Below are positions 10,701 to 20,609 of a stretch of 64,000 bases of DNA, one piece after another. The position numbers and the translations under genes are program-made. The DNA is taken from NCBI RefSeq assembly GCF_047511655.1, contig NC_133390.1, positions 157,167,583 to 157,231,582 on the forward strand, given 5' to 3'. The notes under the pieces are model-generated. The model was not told where the DNA came from. It saw only the letters and a program-made list of their open reading frames with translations, and searched no databases. Each line of letters begins with the position of its first letter. Position 1 is the first letter of the stretch. Source of the DNA: Castor canadensis. Lineage: Eukaryota; Chordata; Mammalia; Rodentia; Castoridae.

Positions 10701-13574
10701 TTCCTTCACCATCCTTTTCCTGGCTTTCCATCCCTTACAGATTACTGAGCCTGTCCCCGGGATCCTCATCAGTTGGCAAGTTCAATGTAAGTGTCCCAAG
10801 TGCCTCTGTCTGGCCTGGTTGGAGGGCAAGACTGGCCTGATTTCCCTTGGGTCTACAGAGAAGAGACCTTGGAATGGGGCCCAAGTGAAAAAGTCAGGCC
10901 CGAGTGGGAAGCCCGTGAGCACATGCTATCATACCCCTATTCACAGACACACAGGGGCAGAGGATGAGTGGATGAGTGAAGCTGCTGGTTTTTTGTTAAG
11001 CAGGGGTGGGTGGGTGGGGTCCACAGAGCCCCTCCTGTCTCCTGAATATCCCCACTATTGTACCATGACTCAAGTCTTACATATCACGTGGACAGGGACC
11101 AAGTGGACAAAAGGTACCGACCTGCAGTCGCGCGGAGCCAGGGTGATGCCCAGGTTTGCTGCAGGCTGGACAAGCTATTTGACGTCTCGAATGTCCATCG
11201 CAATGTGGTCCCCAGAGGCTGAAGAGATGTGTGGAACTGGGTTGGACTGGAATGTGTTGCACCGAATGCTGACATGTGAGGTCCTCTTCCTTTCTTTCTC
11301 TTCCCCAGGCCAAGGAATTAACAACCTTCATCACTGATTACCTCCAAGAGGCCTATATCCCCATGGTGAATGGTGAGCACTCCACAGGCTTCAGATTTAC
11401 TGGTTCAAGAAGCACTTTAAGCAAGAAGGATGCCATCTGCCTGGTCTCAAAGCCCTGTCACTGGCTCCAGATGGGGGAGGCTAAAAGGGAGCAGGTGGTC
11501 AATGCTGAATCTTTGTAGCAATGACTTTTTTTTTTTTAATGGTATGGAGTTGAACTCAGAGCTTCACGCTTGCTAGGCAGGCACTCTTACTGCTTGAACC
11601 ACTCCGCCAGCCTCCAATGCAGTCTTTTTTTTTTTTTTTTTTTCATTTTTCTTTTATTATTCATATGTGCATACAAGGCTTGGTTCATTTCTCCCCCCTG
11701 CCCCCACCCCCTCCCTTACCACCCACTCCACCCCCTCCCGCTCCCCCCCTCAATACCCAGCAGAAACTATTTTGCCCTTATCTCTAATTTTGTTGTAGAG
11801 AGAGTATAAGCAATAATAGGAAGGAACAAGGGGTTTTGCTGGTTGAGATAAGGATAGCTATACAGGGCATTGACTCACATTGATTTCCTGTGCGTGGGTG
11901 TTACCTTCTAGGTTAATTCTTTTTGATCTAACCTTTTCTCTAGTTCCTGGTCCCCTTTTCCTATTGGCCTCAGTTGCTTTAAGGTATCTGCTTTAGTTTC
12001 TCTGCGTTAAGGGCAACAAATGCTAGCTAGTTTTTTAGGTGTCTTACCTATCCTCACCCCTCCCTTGTGTGCTCTCGCTTTTATCATGTGCTCATAGTCC
12101 AATCCCTTTGTTGTGTTTGCCCTTGATCTAATGTCCACATATGAGGGAGAACATACGATTTTTGGTCTTTTGAGCCAGGCTAACCTCACTCAGAATGATG
12201 TTCTCCAATTCCATCCATTTACCAGCGAATGATAACATTTCGTTCTTCTTCATGGCTGCATAAAATTCCATTGTGTATAGATACCACATTTTCTTAATCC
12301 ATTCGTCAGTGGTGGGGCATCTTGGCTGTTTCCATAACTTGGCTATTGTGAATAGTGCTGCAATAAACATGGATGTGCAGGTGCCTCTGGAGTAACAGTC
12401 TTTTGGGTATATCCCCAAGAGTGGTATTGCTGGATCAAATGGTAGATCGATGTCCAGCTTTTTAAGTAGCCTCCAAATTTTTTTCCAGAGTGGTTGTACT
12501 AGTCTACATTCCCACCAACAGTGTAAGAGGGTTCCTTTTTCCCCGCATCCTCGCCAACACCTGTTGTTGGTGGTGTTGCTGATGATGGCTATTCTAACAG
12601 GGGTGAGGTGGAACCTTAGCGTGGTTTTAATTTGCATTTCCTTTATTGCTAGAGATGGTGAGCATTTTTTCATGTGTTTTCTGGCCATTTGAATTTCTTC
12701 TTTTGAGAAAGTTCTGTTTAGTTCACGTGCCCATTTCTTTATCCAATGCAGTCTTAATGTCACCTGCCTGGGGACAAAGGTCCATCCTACAGTTCAGACT
12801 TGACTCTTGATTTAGCATCTTGAATGAGATTTTGCTGAGGTGTAAACACCTGGCAGCTCCACTGCCACTCCTGCACAGCTGGTGAATACCATGAATCAGT
12901 CACAGCGCTATTTGCCTCCTTGGCTCTGGGTTTCTTAATAGTGGCAGAGCCATCAGGCTGAGCTGACTCTTCCTGTATTTTTCAGATGCTCTCCAAGTTG
13001 GATTCCCACTCCCAGACCTTCTGGCCATCAATTACAACCTGGCAGAGCTGGACATAGAAGAGGTGAGGGGAGGGGCTGGGGAAAGTCCTGTCAATCCACA
13101 CCTTCAGTCAATGGGTGATGAGCAAGAGCCTACCCCTCAGATCCTGGGGCCCTCTTCCCAGGGTTGCCACAGAAGGATGGCTTGAACTCTGACACCTTGG
13201 GGAAAGGGCATGACCTTTCCCTATGCCTCCATTTTCCTGTGCTTAACATGGGGATGAGAACAGGACAACAGCCTCACAGAGCTGCTGTTATAATTTATTG
13301 TGCAAAGTCACCTAAAGGCATACAATAAGTGCTCAATAAATTCGAGCTTTTGGGCTGTTGAGGAAACAGACTCAGAGAGGAGAGGGGACCTGCCCAGGGT
13401 CGCAAAGAGAATCTACTTCAACCTTTGCCGAAACACTTCTGTGGGCTCCACCACCTTTGGTCATGACTCAGTTCCATCCCTTCTGGGATGGCCATCCCTC
13501 TTCCTTCCATCCCTGCTGACCTGATTCTTTTCTCCTGCCAGAATGCCCTGGTGCTGGATTTGAAGCTGGATTGA
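1613..13574 (+). CDS. BPIFB6: BPIFB6, BPI fold-containing family B member 6 (15 coding exons)
   Basis: The joined exons are 1613-1712, 2930-3029, 4020-4124, 4572-4721, 4880-4943, 5377-5437, 6107-6198, 6979-7155, 8230-8283, 8648-8821, 9455-9522, 10741-10786, 11309-11372, 12986-13062 and 13542-13574. They total 1365 bp, or 454 aa plus TGA; the human protein is about 453 aa. Residues 1-18 ([18 protein letters not shown]) look like a signal peptide. The rest forms the two barrels of the BPI/LBP fold, with the conserved cysteine pair at 138 and 175 and N-glycosylation sequons at 115 (NIT) and 126 (NET). Related BPI-fold proteins bind lipids. In human cells BPIFB6 is reported to stay in the ER, bind sphingolipids and phosphoinositides, and control secretory trafficking and Golgi structure. 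All boundaries are GT-AG and the frame is intact, so the gene appears functional. Identity rests on recognising the protein along its length and on cluster order. Confidence 0.95.
2930..3029 (+). CDS. BPIFB6: BPIFB6 coding exon 2
   Basis: The acceptor is CCCCCGCAG and the donor GTAAGT. It encodes [14 protein letters not shown] through IKGLS, residues 34-67. It lacks the glycine-leucine segment found in the matching exon of BPIFB3 and BPIFB4. Confidence 0.92.
3130..3215 (+). repeat. MIR SINE fragment
   Basis: Carries the MIR core phrase 'ctctgtgaccttgggcaa' followed by the degraded 'cctcaccatttcc' segment, in BPIFB6 intron 2. Confidence 0.6.
3530..3724 (+). mobile_element. MER5A-like hAT-Charlie non-autonomous DNA transposon fossil
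   Basis: The sequence follows the MER5 consensus in order: 'gtggttctcaa' at the start, 'ggggggacat', 'caatgtctggagatattttt', 'gtgctactggcatc', 'catcctacaatg', 'caggacagcc' and 'atcaacagtgcc' at the end. It lies in BPIFB6 intron 2 and is an ancient, inactive copy. Confidence 0.75.
4020..4124 (+). CDS. BPIFB6: BPIFB6 coding exon 3
   Basis: At 105 bp it is the same length and phase as exon 3 of BPIFB3 and BPIFB4. It encodes [15 protein letters not shown] and [12 protein letters not shown], residues 68-102, strands of the N-terminal barrel. The donor is GTGAGT. Confidence 0.93.
4572..4721 (+). CDS. BPIFB6: BPIFB6 coding exon 4
   Basis: Encodes [25 protein letters not shown] and VKTNLPS (residues 103-152), including Cys138 of the conserved disulfide and two N-glycosylation sequons. 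The acceptor is CTACAG and the donor GTGAGG. Confidence 0.94.
4880..4943 (+). CDS. BPIFB6: BPIFB6 coding exon 5
   Basis: The 64-bp exon encodes [16 protein letters not shown] and VLPGL and ends in phase 0 at GTGAGT. Its length is identical in all three paralogues here. The acceptor is TAG rather than CAG. Confidence 0.93.
5377..5437 (+). CDS. BPIFB6: BPIFB6 coding exon 6
   Basis: The 61-bp exon starts [16 protein letters not shown] and contains Cys175, the second cysteine of the conserved pair. The acceptor is TTGTAG and the donor GTGAGT. Confidence 0.93.
6107..6198 (+). CDS. BPIFB6: BPIFB6 coding exon 7
   Basis: The 92-bp exon encodes [15 protein letters not shown] and [12 protein letters not shown], a length shared with exon 7 of BPIFB3 and exon 8 of BPIFB4. 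The donor is GTAAGT. Confidence 0.93.
6362..6386. repeat. (CT)n microsatellite
   Basis: About twelve uninterrupted CT dinucleotides in BPIFB6 intron 7. Confidence 0.9.
6979..7155 (+). CDS. BPIFB6: BPIFB6 coding exon 8
   Basis: Encodes 59 codons, [14 protein letters not shown] through LNANIQDKM (residues 225-283). This is the proline-rich linker and the entry into the C-terminal barrel. It is phase 0 at both ends; the acceptor is CATAG and the donor GTGAGT. Confidence 0.93.
7435..8012. repeat. (CATC)n-type tetranucleotide repeat region
   Basis: Long, impure array of CATC/CCAT/CACC words on the plus strand within BPIFB6 intron 8. It keeps three frames open over part of its length, which explains the long Pro/Ser/His open frames here; these are not genes. 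Confidence 0.85.
8230..8283 (+). CDS. BPIFB6: BPIFB6 coding exon 9
   Basis: The 54-bp exon encodes [18 protein letters not shown]. The length and the ELPP...T...FIPK pattern match BPIFB4 (FEELPPLTT...ALIPK). The donor is GTGAGC. Confidence 0.92.
8648..8821 (+). CDS. BPIFB6: BPIFB6 coding exon 10
   Basis: Encodes [24 protein letters not shown] and [13 protein letters not shown] (residues 302-359), part of the C-terminal barrel. The acceptor is CTGCAG and the donor GTGAGT. Confidence 0.93.
9455..9522 (+). CDS. BPIFB6: BPIFB6 coding exon 11
   Basis: The 68-bp exon encodes [15 protein letters not shown] and QMATSLG. The donor GTAGGA is weaker than its neighbours but keeps the frame into exon 12. 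Confidence 0.9.
9523..10740 (+). other. BPIFB6 intron 11, no feature recognised
   Basis: 1.2 kb of unique-looking sequence between exons 11 and 12. I see no repeat that I can name with confidence and no coding signal on either strand. Confidence 0.6.
10741..10786 (+). CDS. BPIFB6: BPIFB6 coding exon 12
   Basis: The 46-bp exon encodes [15 protein letters not shown]. It is one codon longer than the 43-bp equivalents in BPIFB3 and BPIFB4. The acceptor is CTTACAG and the donor GTAAGT. Confidence 0.92.
11309..11372 (+). CDS. BPIFB6: BPIFB6 coding exon 13
   Basis: The 64-bp exon encodes [18 protein letters not shown] and ends in phase 1 after VN. Length matches exon 13 of BPIFB3 and exon 14 of BPIFB4. 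Confidence 0.93.
11529..11613 (-). repeat. ID-like tRNA-derived SINE
   Basis: The plus strand shows the reversed ID-like sequence: a T-run at 11529-11539, then the reversed B-box ('gagttgaactcagagc') and A-box side ('aggcaggcactctt'). It lies immediately left of the L1 target-site duplication in BPIFB6 intron 13. Confidence 0.75.
11614..12755 (-). mobile_element. 5'-truncated L1 retrotransposon with target-site duplication
   Basis: The element lies antisense to BPIFB6 in intron 13. A poly(A) tail (T-run from about 11625) is followed by the 3' UTR. The C-terminal end of the L1 ORF2 reverse-transcriptase protein then reads on the minus strand from about 12742 to a stop at 12128, uninterrupted for about 200 codons (motifs such as [38 protein letters not shown]). 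Identical 13-base flanks (CCAATGCAGTCTT at 11614-11626 and 12743-12755) mark the target-site duplication. The copy lacks ORF1 and most of ORF2, so it cannot move by itself. The clean duplication and open frame suggest a young insertion. Confidence 0.9.
12986..13062 (+). CDS. BPIFB6: BPIFB6 coding exon 14
   Basis: The 77-bp exon encodes [18 protein letters not shown] and LAELDIEE, the conserved G-x-PLP motif near the C-terminus. Length is identical in all three paralogues. The donor is GTGAGG. Confidence 0.94.
13542..13574 (+). CDS. BPIFB6: BPIFB6 terminal coding exon 15
   Basis: Encodes [10 protein letters not shown] and a TGA stop at 13572-13574. The acceptor is CTGCCAG. BPIFB3 ends in the same style (NAVVLTVAS). 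Confidence 0.93.
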   Translation, partial: NALVLDLKLD

Positions 13575-13728
13575 CTGTGGCAGGACCCTTGGCCATCTGC
13601 TCACAACCACTGATGACTGCATCCCACAGACGAGTCCCTCAGTGGAGCTGGGGGGGCCCTTGCCCCTCCTGCAGAGGCTGCTTCCTGTGCTGAGGCATGA
13701 GTAGGACAGGCCTGAGTGTGGGCCTTGC

Positions 13729-13734
13729 AATAAA
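13729..13734 (+). terminator. BPIFB6: BPIFB6 polyadenylation signal AATAAA
   Basis: Canonical AATAAA 155 bp after the stop codon, followed by a T/G-containing stretch. Cleavage is expected about 15-25 bp downstream. Confidence 0.88.
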
Positions 13735-13904
13735 CAGGAAGAGGCCCTTACTAACACCGCGCTTCTGTCTCTTTATTGTGGAAAATCAACATGTTGTATT
13801 TTTCCTTTGGTGGATTTTGGGGTCTAAGACCAGCTTGGGGTCTGAAGGGCAGCTGGCAGCCTTGGGGGTGGGCTGAGCACGTACCTACTGACAGCCCTGC
13901 ACAG

Positions 13905-14050
13905 GCATGTATATGCTTCATTAACCTGCACAACAACCCTGCGGTAAGGTGTCCCCACTGACAGGCAAGGGAATTGAAGCATGGGTTACATTGTCCAAGG
14001 TCACACAGTTTAGCAAGTGGCAAAGTTCTTCCCACCTCAGCTGTGTGCCC
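13905..14050 (-). repeat. MIR SINE fragment
   Basis: Reversed MIR phrases are visible: 'ccccactgacaggcaaggga', then 'ccaaggtcacacagttt' and 'agcaagtggcaaag'. Confidence 0.65.
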
Positions 14051-14129
14051 CCAAATCTTGAGACTGTGGAGCTGGTTCCACTCATTGGGAACCCATGACC
14101 CCAGTCTGTCCTGTGTTACCTCCTTCAAC

Positions 14130-14270
14130 CCTCATAGCAATTAAGGGAGGTGAAGACTGTCCCCATTTCACAGGTGAGGAGACTGAGGCTTAGAGTGAAT
14201 GGACTGGCTCAAGGCTACCTGGCAAGTGAAGGGGCAGAGCTGGGACTGGATTCTGGCTCTGGAGTTAGCC
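14130..14270 (-). repeat. MIR SINE fragment
   Basis: Reversed MIR core: 'ccccatttcacaggtgagga' followed by 'gactgaggcttagag' and 'ggcagagctgggactgga'. Confidence 0.7.
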
Positions 14271-14787
14271 TGCTTGTTTCCAGTCTCGGCTCTGCCTCCA
14301 TGCTGCTGCATGTCCCAGGCAAGCGACTCCATCAATTCAAGTCTCACTTTCCTCCCAGTGGAACAGGGATGATGTCAGTGACAATCTCAGGACTGTTGTG
14401 GGATCAGGGGACTTGCTTAGGACAATGGCTGGCACACACTAAGACTTCATGAATGTAAGCTTAGGTGGGTTTCCTGAGACAGGCCGAGAGAGACAGGAAT
14501 AGGTGTCTCAGGGTCAAGGTGTGGTCATGCCCTGCTGAGTGTGTGTGCGTGAGCCTCTGCCCACAGCTTAGGGACCAGGGCCTGGGAAAGACCTATGCAC
14601 ACAGGAGGGACCAGGCTTAGAGGTTCATGTGTAAGGAGCCTTGGGTGTCCTTCAACATCTGCGGGTTCCCACATTCACCCACACACGCTTGTGCCGAGGA
14701 TGTCTGTGTCTCACAATCCCGTGACAGCCAGCATCCTGACATTTGCAGCATTTCCCATCACCTCTCCTGGGATTCACGATACTGTTC

Positions 14788-14888
14788 TTTTTTAATTTTC
14801 TGAATTTATTTTTGGCATTGCTGGGGATGGACCCTGGGACCTGGCATGTGCCAGGCAAGTACCCTACTGCTGAGTCATGCCCCAACCC
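14788..14888 (-). repeat. ID-like SINE, diverged
   Basis: Reversed ID-like pattern with 'ggcattgctggggatggacc' and 'ccaggcaagtaccctactgc'. More diverged than the copy at 18236. Confidence 0.6.
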
Positions 14889-17800
14889 TATTATTCTAAA
14901 ATTGACTCTTTTAAAACTAAATGTATATTTATACATAATTAAATTAAAATACATGTTCTAAGTAGATCCTGAAAATCAATGTCACTTGCTAGAATGTGAA
15001 AACACACAAAATAAGCTCATAACTTTGGAATGAAATGTACACAAAGGGTCTCCCATGATCAGCTGGTCTCCAGCCCTGGAAATCATCAGAGTGGTGACTG
15101 TGTGTCCATGTGTCCACACTGCTATGTGCATCTGTCAGGATGTCTGTGGACTGAGTCTTTGGAGTGGGGTCAAAGACTGCAAGTGTGGGTGGGTTCATTT
15201 CTGGGTGCACGCCAGAGGCCAGGTCAGGAGATCAGTGCTCCCCGAGCACTGATAGGCCCTGGCAGATGGGCCTATCTCAGCCTGGCACAGGTCCATGCCA
15301 AGGAGGAGGGAGGCCCGGATGTCAGGGCTGTGCCTTGTCCTTCACATCAGCCTAATCCTCTCTGCCAACACCTATCCAGCTCCGGGACAATAGTAGCCTT
15401 GAGGCAGATCTGGCAGGTCCAGGTGCCTGGGTAATCAGTGGATGGTGACACCTGATCCCGGGAACACCGGTGACACCCCCTACCCCCGGCTCCGCCCTGT
15501 GTGTCTGACAGCATTGTTCATGGCCACCGACAGTCTTTCTGCCACTTTCCCAGTGTGCAGACAGAGAAACCAGGCACAATGCCCTTAGAGTGGGAAGGTC
15601 TTTGTTGCCACCAGACCTTGGACACTGTGGCCTCAGATACGCAGAAGCTCCTCTCTGGGCCTCAGTTTCCCTGTCTATACAATGGCAAAAGGGTTGGATG
15701 TTTTGACAAATCTGATTCAATAATCATTGAGTGGTCAGCTACTCTGGCCTCACTCTGAGCTGGCAGAGTGTCCCCACTCCCTGGAGAAGCTGTGATGGAC
15801 ATTCTGTCTCCCTGGGCGCTGCTAATCTTCTAGGACCCTCCAACCCTAAGTTGAGGAAGAGCAGGACAGAGTGGCCTGCCTGAGGGCTTGCCCAAGTTCA
15901 AGCCTCCTCCCCATTCCTTCACACCACACTCCGCAAAAGGGTGCACCGTCACCTCAAAACAAAACAAAACTGAGGCACAAGATCATGGAGGGAGAAGGGA
16001 GTAGAGGCAGGTCTTTGATCTTGGGCTGCAGCTATCACCCCCCAGGGACAAGTTGGGAAGAGGGAGACCTTGAGACTTTCCACCTACCTCACTTCTCCCT
16101 TCCCCACCCACTGTCCACTGAGGGGCTTCTGGGAGGACTTTCTGGACATCACCCTCATCTGAAACCCCCTGGCAACCTCGATGCTCTAAAGTCCATTTCC
16201 AGCACCTGTCCTCCAGCAGGACCAGGCAAGTGAGGGTGGGCGCCTTCAATATTAGCCCCTTTTGCAGACAGGCAAACTGACTCTGGGAGTCACTCAATAG
16301 TGACAGTCCAGGAATTCTGTCCCCTGATTTCACTGAAGGAACTGTGCTCAGGGTATTTTCCTCCTTTGCTCAGTCCTTTCTGGGACGCCCGTCACCCTCC
16401 CTGGGCTGCATATCCATTGTCTCTGGAGACTTGTTCTAGGCCTCCCATCCCCAGTCTACTGAGTCAGAGCTGCCAAAGGCGGTAGGGGGAGGGCAGAGGA
16501 GGCATTTTAGTGAATCTCTTCCCACATGCAGGTCCGATCCCTGATCCTGCTTTGGCACCTGAAGGGTGTGGGGATCCCTGGGGAACAGGTGAGGTAGGAT
16601 GGGAGTGGGTCTGGAAGGAAGAGGGGAGAAGGGCAGGCATTTTCCTGCCTTTGAGAGACTGGCAGGGGCTGGGAGAGTGAGTGTAGAGTCAGACAGCCTA
16701 GCTGGACTCCTCTGTGGCCTTGGCCAAGACGCTGCCCTTGCAGAGCCATGGCTCCAAGGAATACGAGCAGGAAATAATAAAAGTGACTGATCTCTCTGGA
16801 TTAGTGAGGTGACTAGATGTGACCACATGTGTCAGATGCCATGGACACAGTCAATGCTCAGTAAAAGCTAGATTTCCTTCTTCCTCCTTCAAACAAATGT
16901 CTTCAGAGCATTGGTGATGCCCCATGCTGACCAGGCCTGGGAGCAGCAGTGGTGAGTCTCACTTACTCAGGGTAGGAGAGAGTGATGGCTTCGAATGACG
17001 ACTTGGGAAAAGCAGAGCTGTCGCTAGTGGGGCTGAGTGTGCTTGAGCTGCTTGGATCCAGCAATTCCACTCCTGGCTGAAAAATAAAACGCATGTCTCC
17101 TCAAAAGACTTGACAGCAGTCAGAGCAGCTTCACTGTAAGAGCCAAACTGGGGAGCGAGGTGCCTCTGGACCTGGAAGGCAAAGCGAACCAAACGGTGGG
17201 GTGCTCAGGCAGGAGAGGTTCGTGGTGAGAATTCACCGTTGCCTCCTGTGGCCTCGGGAATGAGTTCCACAGACCCCGTGTGCGGGGAGCCACTCGTGAG
17301 GGCCCATGGGCCACTGCACTTGCATGACTCTCCCCCTCTGTGTCAGGACCGTGGTCACCCTTGGGGACAGCGACCTGAGGGGACACCGAGGGCTTCTGGG
17401 GTGCTCAACTTAAAATTTGTGATCTGTGCCCCTTTCTGTCCGTGTCTTATATTTTAAAAAAAACGTTTATTTTGTAGGAAGTGTGCTTGCCCGGGGCCCT
17501 GCTATCAGGGAAGAAGGTGTGGGGTTCAGAGGCTGCTGAAGGAAACAAGGTGACTGCCACTCCCCTCCTTGTCTCCCAGGCAGGGACTCAGGGCCTGTTC
17601 AGGAGACAGACCCATGTGTACAGTCAACACCCCTGTCATGGACTCTGAGACCAGAAAGGCCAGGGGACTGTGGAGCTCAGAGGCCTCAATCCAGGTTGAG
17701 GGCCAGAAGGGCTTTCTAGAAGAGGAGATGCCTAAACACGGATCTGCAGAAAACCCGTGAATAAAAGACAGAGTCCTTAAGGCCACGCAGTAGCCTGCAG

Positions 17801-18235
17801 GGCCACATCACCTCATGGTCCTATCTCGCCCACTTGCCCCCCTGCTGTTCCTTACCTCAAGAGTTCCAAATTATGATCCTTCGCCTGGCACACTCCACCC
17901 CGAGACCCTTCTCCTTCGGGTCCAGCTGACTTTAGTTGAGGCCTCGGGACTGCCATATTGAACACTGCCTGCCGTGCGTGCTCCTGGGCCTCTTCCCTGA
18001 TTTATTTCTGGCTATATCATTGTGTTTGCACCCTCCCGAGCGATGCGTCCACTACAATGGCCAACAGCCACACAAAGCCACTGCTTCAAGTGTGGCAAAT
18101 CTAAATTGTGGAGGGTTGTAAGCACATCTGGAAAAAAGGGAAGTTACCTCACTTATAATTTTATGTTGAATACATAAAATGATAATATGTTGTATATACT
18201 GGGTTAAATAAGCTATACGATTAAGCTTAATTTTA

Positions 18236-18326
18236 GGGGCTGGAAGTGTAGCTCAAGAGGTAGAGCACCAGCCTAGCAAGTGTGAAGTCCTGAGTTCAAG
18301 CCCCAGTACTGACAAAAAAAAAAAAA
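18236..18326 (+). repeat. ID-like tRNA-derived SINE, near full length
   Basis: A plus-strand copy with a tRNA-like A-box region ('tgtagctcaagaggtagagc'), a B-box region ('gagttcaagccccagtac') and a 13-base A-tail at 18314-18326. This monomer is the clearest indicator of a rodent genome in the window. Confidence 0.85.
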
Positions 18327-18989
18327 TTACCTTCACCTGTTCCTTGTCACCTTTTACAAAAAGTGACTGCTAGAAGGCCTTAAATGGTACTATTTCTACA
18401 GGCCAGCTCCCTCAGGACACAGGCTCATGTCTTGTTTATGAGGGTAGCCCCAACAGACAGTAGCAGATAGTAGGTAGTCCACAAATGCCTGCTGTAGAAT
18501 GAATGAGTGAATGAATTTCTCTACACTGTTGTCTGGATCAGCCTCAGAAACAGTAGAGGTAGAGTTGGTGACCATCCTCCAAGTCTGCCCTCTCCCCAGA
18601 CCCATGGCCATCTCCATGTTAGGCCTGGGGCCCATGGCAAGGGTCAGGAGGCCTGGCCTTTAGCTGCTTCTTTCCCTCCCTGGCCTTTGTGGGGTGCAGG
18701 GGAAGGTAGGTTGGATTCTGTTCCATTGGGGTGGCTCTGGGGAACCTGGAAAGGGCCCAATAGGGGCTGAATGGGGTGGCACAGCTGGGGGCGGGTTAGG
18801 GAGATAGCAGCCTCTGCAGCCCCCATGACTTCTCCCCCATGCCTGGGCACCGACCCCAGTCTCCCTCTCCCCCCAGAAGGAAGGCTTAGTTCAGGCCCTC
18901 GGGGAAAACCGCAATTTGCTTCTGACATGACATATTGACGGATTTCTGGCGACTGGGCCCCCTTTGTGTCCCCAGAGCTGCCGTGGGCA

Positions 18990-18995
18990 TATAAA
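18990..18995 (+). promoter_or_regulatory. BPIFB3: BPIFB3 TATA box
   Basis: TATAAA in the context GGGCATATAAAGGCC, about 25-30 bp upstream of the inferred start of the non-coding first exon. Confidence 0.75.
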
Positions 18996-19019
18996 GGCCG
19001 CTCCTTGGCTCGGGAAGGT

Positions 19020-19081
19020 GGAGAAACCAACAGGAGGCCTGGACTCCCCACCCACCTCTGTGGAGTAGCAGGAGCAGGTCG
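19020..19081 (+). other. BPIFB3: BPIFB3 non-coding exon 1 (inferred)
   Basis: The 5' end is inferred from the TATA box and the 3' end from a strong donor (GTAAGA at 19082). It would join to the AG at 20482-20483, 14 nt before the ATG, after a 1.4-kb intron. BPIFB4 has the same arrangement at 39915-39970. Confidence 0.6.
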
Positions 19082-20497
19082 GTAAGACAGCCTTGGCCCT
19101 GGACCCAACTCCTGCCATCTACCCTGAGATCTTCTGGCATCCCATCTGAAAAGCAGGCACAGAAATAATTCACTACGGGGGCCTGGGGTATCTGGGGGGT
19201 GGCAAGAGAAAAAAAATCCATTTTCCAGATCTGGGGCCCTTCATGGCAGGGATGGGTGTGCTGGGGACAGACTGTCCTATGGACAGAGTTGGAGGGTGCC
19301 TATTTTTATCTAAACCTTGGAATTCAGCTGGCTTCCCATCATGGGGACATTTCGTTCTGTGAGAGACCCAGGGGGTGACAGGGCCACTCTTACCTTTGGG
19401 CCAAGGAGGAGAAGGTGCCCACCAGGGCACATGGTCAGTGAGTGAGTTGCTGCTGGAATTCCACCCCAGGGCCCCTCAGCAGACACCCCTTCAGCACACA
19501 CGGGTGAGCCATGTGGAGGCCCGAGACACAGTCCCCGCCTTTGTGGGGCTCACAGAGATGGCAAACAAGGACATTAACACATACTGCATAAATGCAAATT
19601 GTCACCAGCAACTTAAAATAAATATTCTGGGTGCTGTTTAGTGATGGGCAAGATTCTCTTGACAAAGTGAAGCCTCTCCCGAGGGGGTGGCAATTGGTCA
19701 CAACCTGACAGATAAGGAGTCAGCCATGCGGTGACCCAGGGTGAGAGCCTTTCCAGCAAAAAGAACAGTATGTGCAAAGGTCCTGAGGTTGGAGGGGACT
19801 TGGCAACTTAAGACAAAGAAGTCAAAGAGGCAGGAAGGGACTATGTGGGTAATGGAGAGGAGCCTGGGTTTTATCCCACAGGCAGTGGGAGCCACTGAGG
19901 GTTTCAGAAATGGTGACATGAGGGAATAGTTGGGTATATGGTCAGGTCCCTTCTATGGAACTAGTAATTAGCCATGCTCCACCTCCCACCCCATTTCCAT
20001 TTTTGGAAATATTTGGAATGGAGGTGGGGAGGAGGAACATGTTAAGTCTAAGTTTTGCATGTCCCTGACCAGTCACTCCTTCTGAGCCAGTGGAAAAACA
20101 GTCTGGAACCAGAGCTCTTATCCTGCAGTCCTGGAGGGGCCCAGCTGAGGCTCTCGCTCCACGCTTTGCCATGGACTCGCAGTGGAACTCTCTGCCCCTT
20201 CCACAGATTCACTCTGTGGCCTTAGTCAAGTCTCCTCTAATCTCTGGCCTCAAGTTTTCTCATCTGTGAAAGGGGAGAAGGCAAGGCCTGTGTGTGCTGG
20301 AAGCTGAACAGCAAGGTGCAGGTGATGGTTGCCATGCACTTCACTGGAGGGCTTTCCTGGGAGAGAAGCTGAACTTGGGCTGTGCCACGTGGGCCAGAAG
20401 ACTCCAGAGTGATGATGGGCAGCAGGGAGGGAAAAGCCTGGGCACGAGGCCTGTCTCCAAGGTCCTGCTTCAGCCCCTTCTAGGTGCTAAGCCAACG

Positions 20498-20609
20498 ATG
20501 CTGGGTGTGTGGTTCCTGCTTCTGCTCTGGGGCCTGGCCGCTCCATGCCAGGGGCTGCTTGAGACAGTGGGCACGCTTGCTCGGATCGACAAGGATGAGC
20601 TCGGTAAAG
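20498..20609 (+). CDS. BPIFB3: BPIFB3 coding exon 1 (transcript exon 2)
   Basis: Encodes the signal peptide and [18 protein letters not shown], 37 codons plus one base. An acceptor (CTTCTAG) ends at 20483, 14 nt upstream of the ATG. The donor is GTGAGC. Confidence 0.93.

Larger units (their letters stand above)
13756..18980. other. BPIFB6-BPIFB3 intergenic region
   Basis: Between the BPIFB6 polyadenylation site and the BPIFB3 TATA box I see only repeats: MIR fragments at about 13905-14050 and 14130-14270, and ID-like SINEs at 14788-14888 and 18236-18326. The remaining unique sequence has no convincing gene. The open frames of 60-150 codons here show no recognisable protein and no splice logic. 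Confidence 0.6.

Noticed and set aside
10582-11337. 251-codon plus-strand open frame in BPIFB6 introns 11-12
   Set aside because: It runs through exon 12 in the wrong frame and contains no family motif; chance opening.
12128-12763. 211-codon minus-strand open frame as a host gene
   Set aside because: It is the C-terminal end of L1 ORF2; its first codons run into flanking host DNA beyond the target-site duplication.
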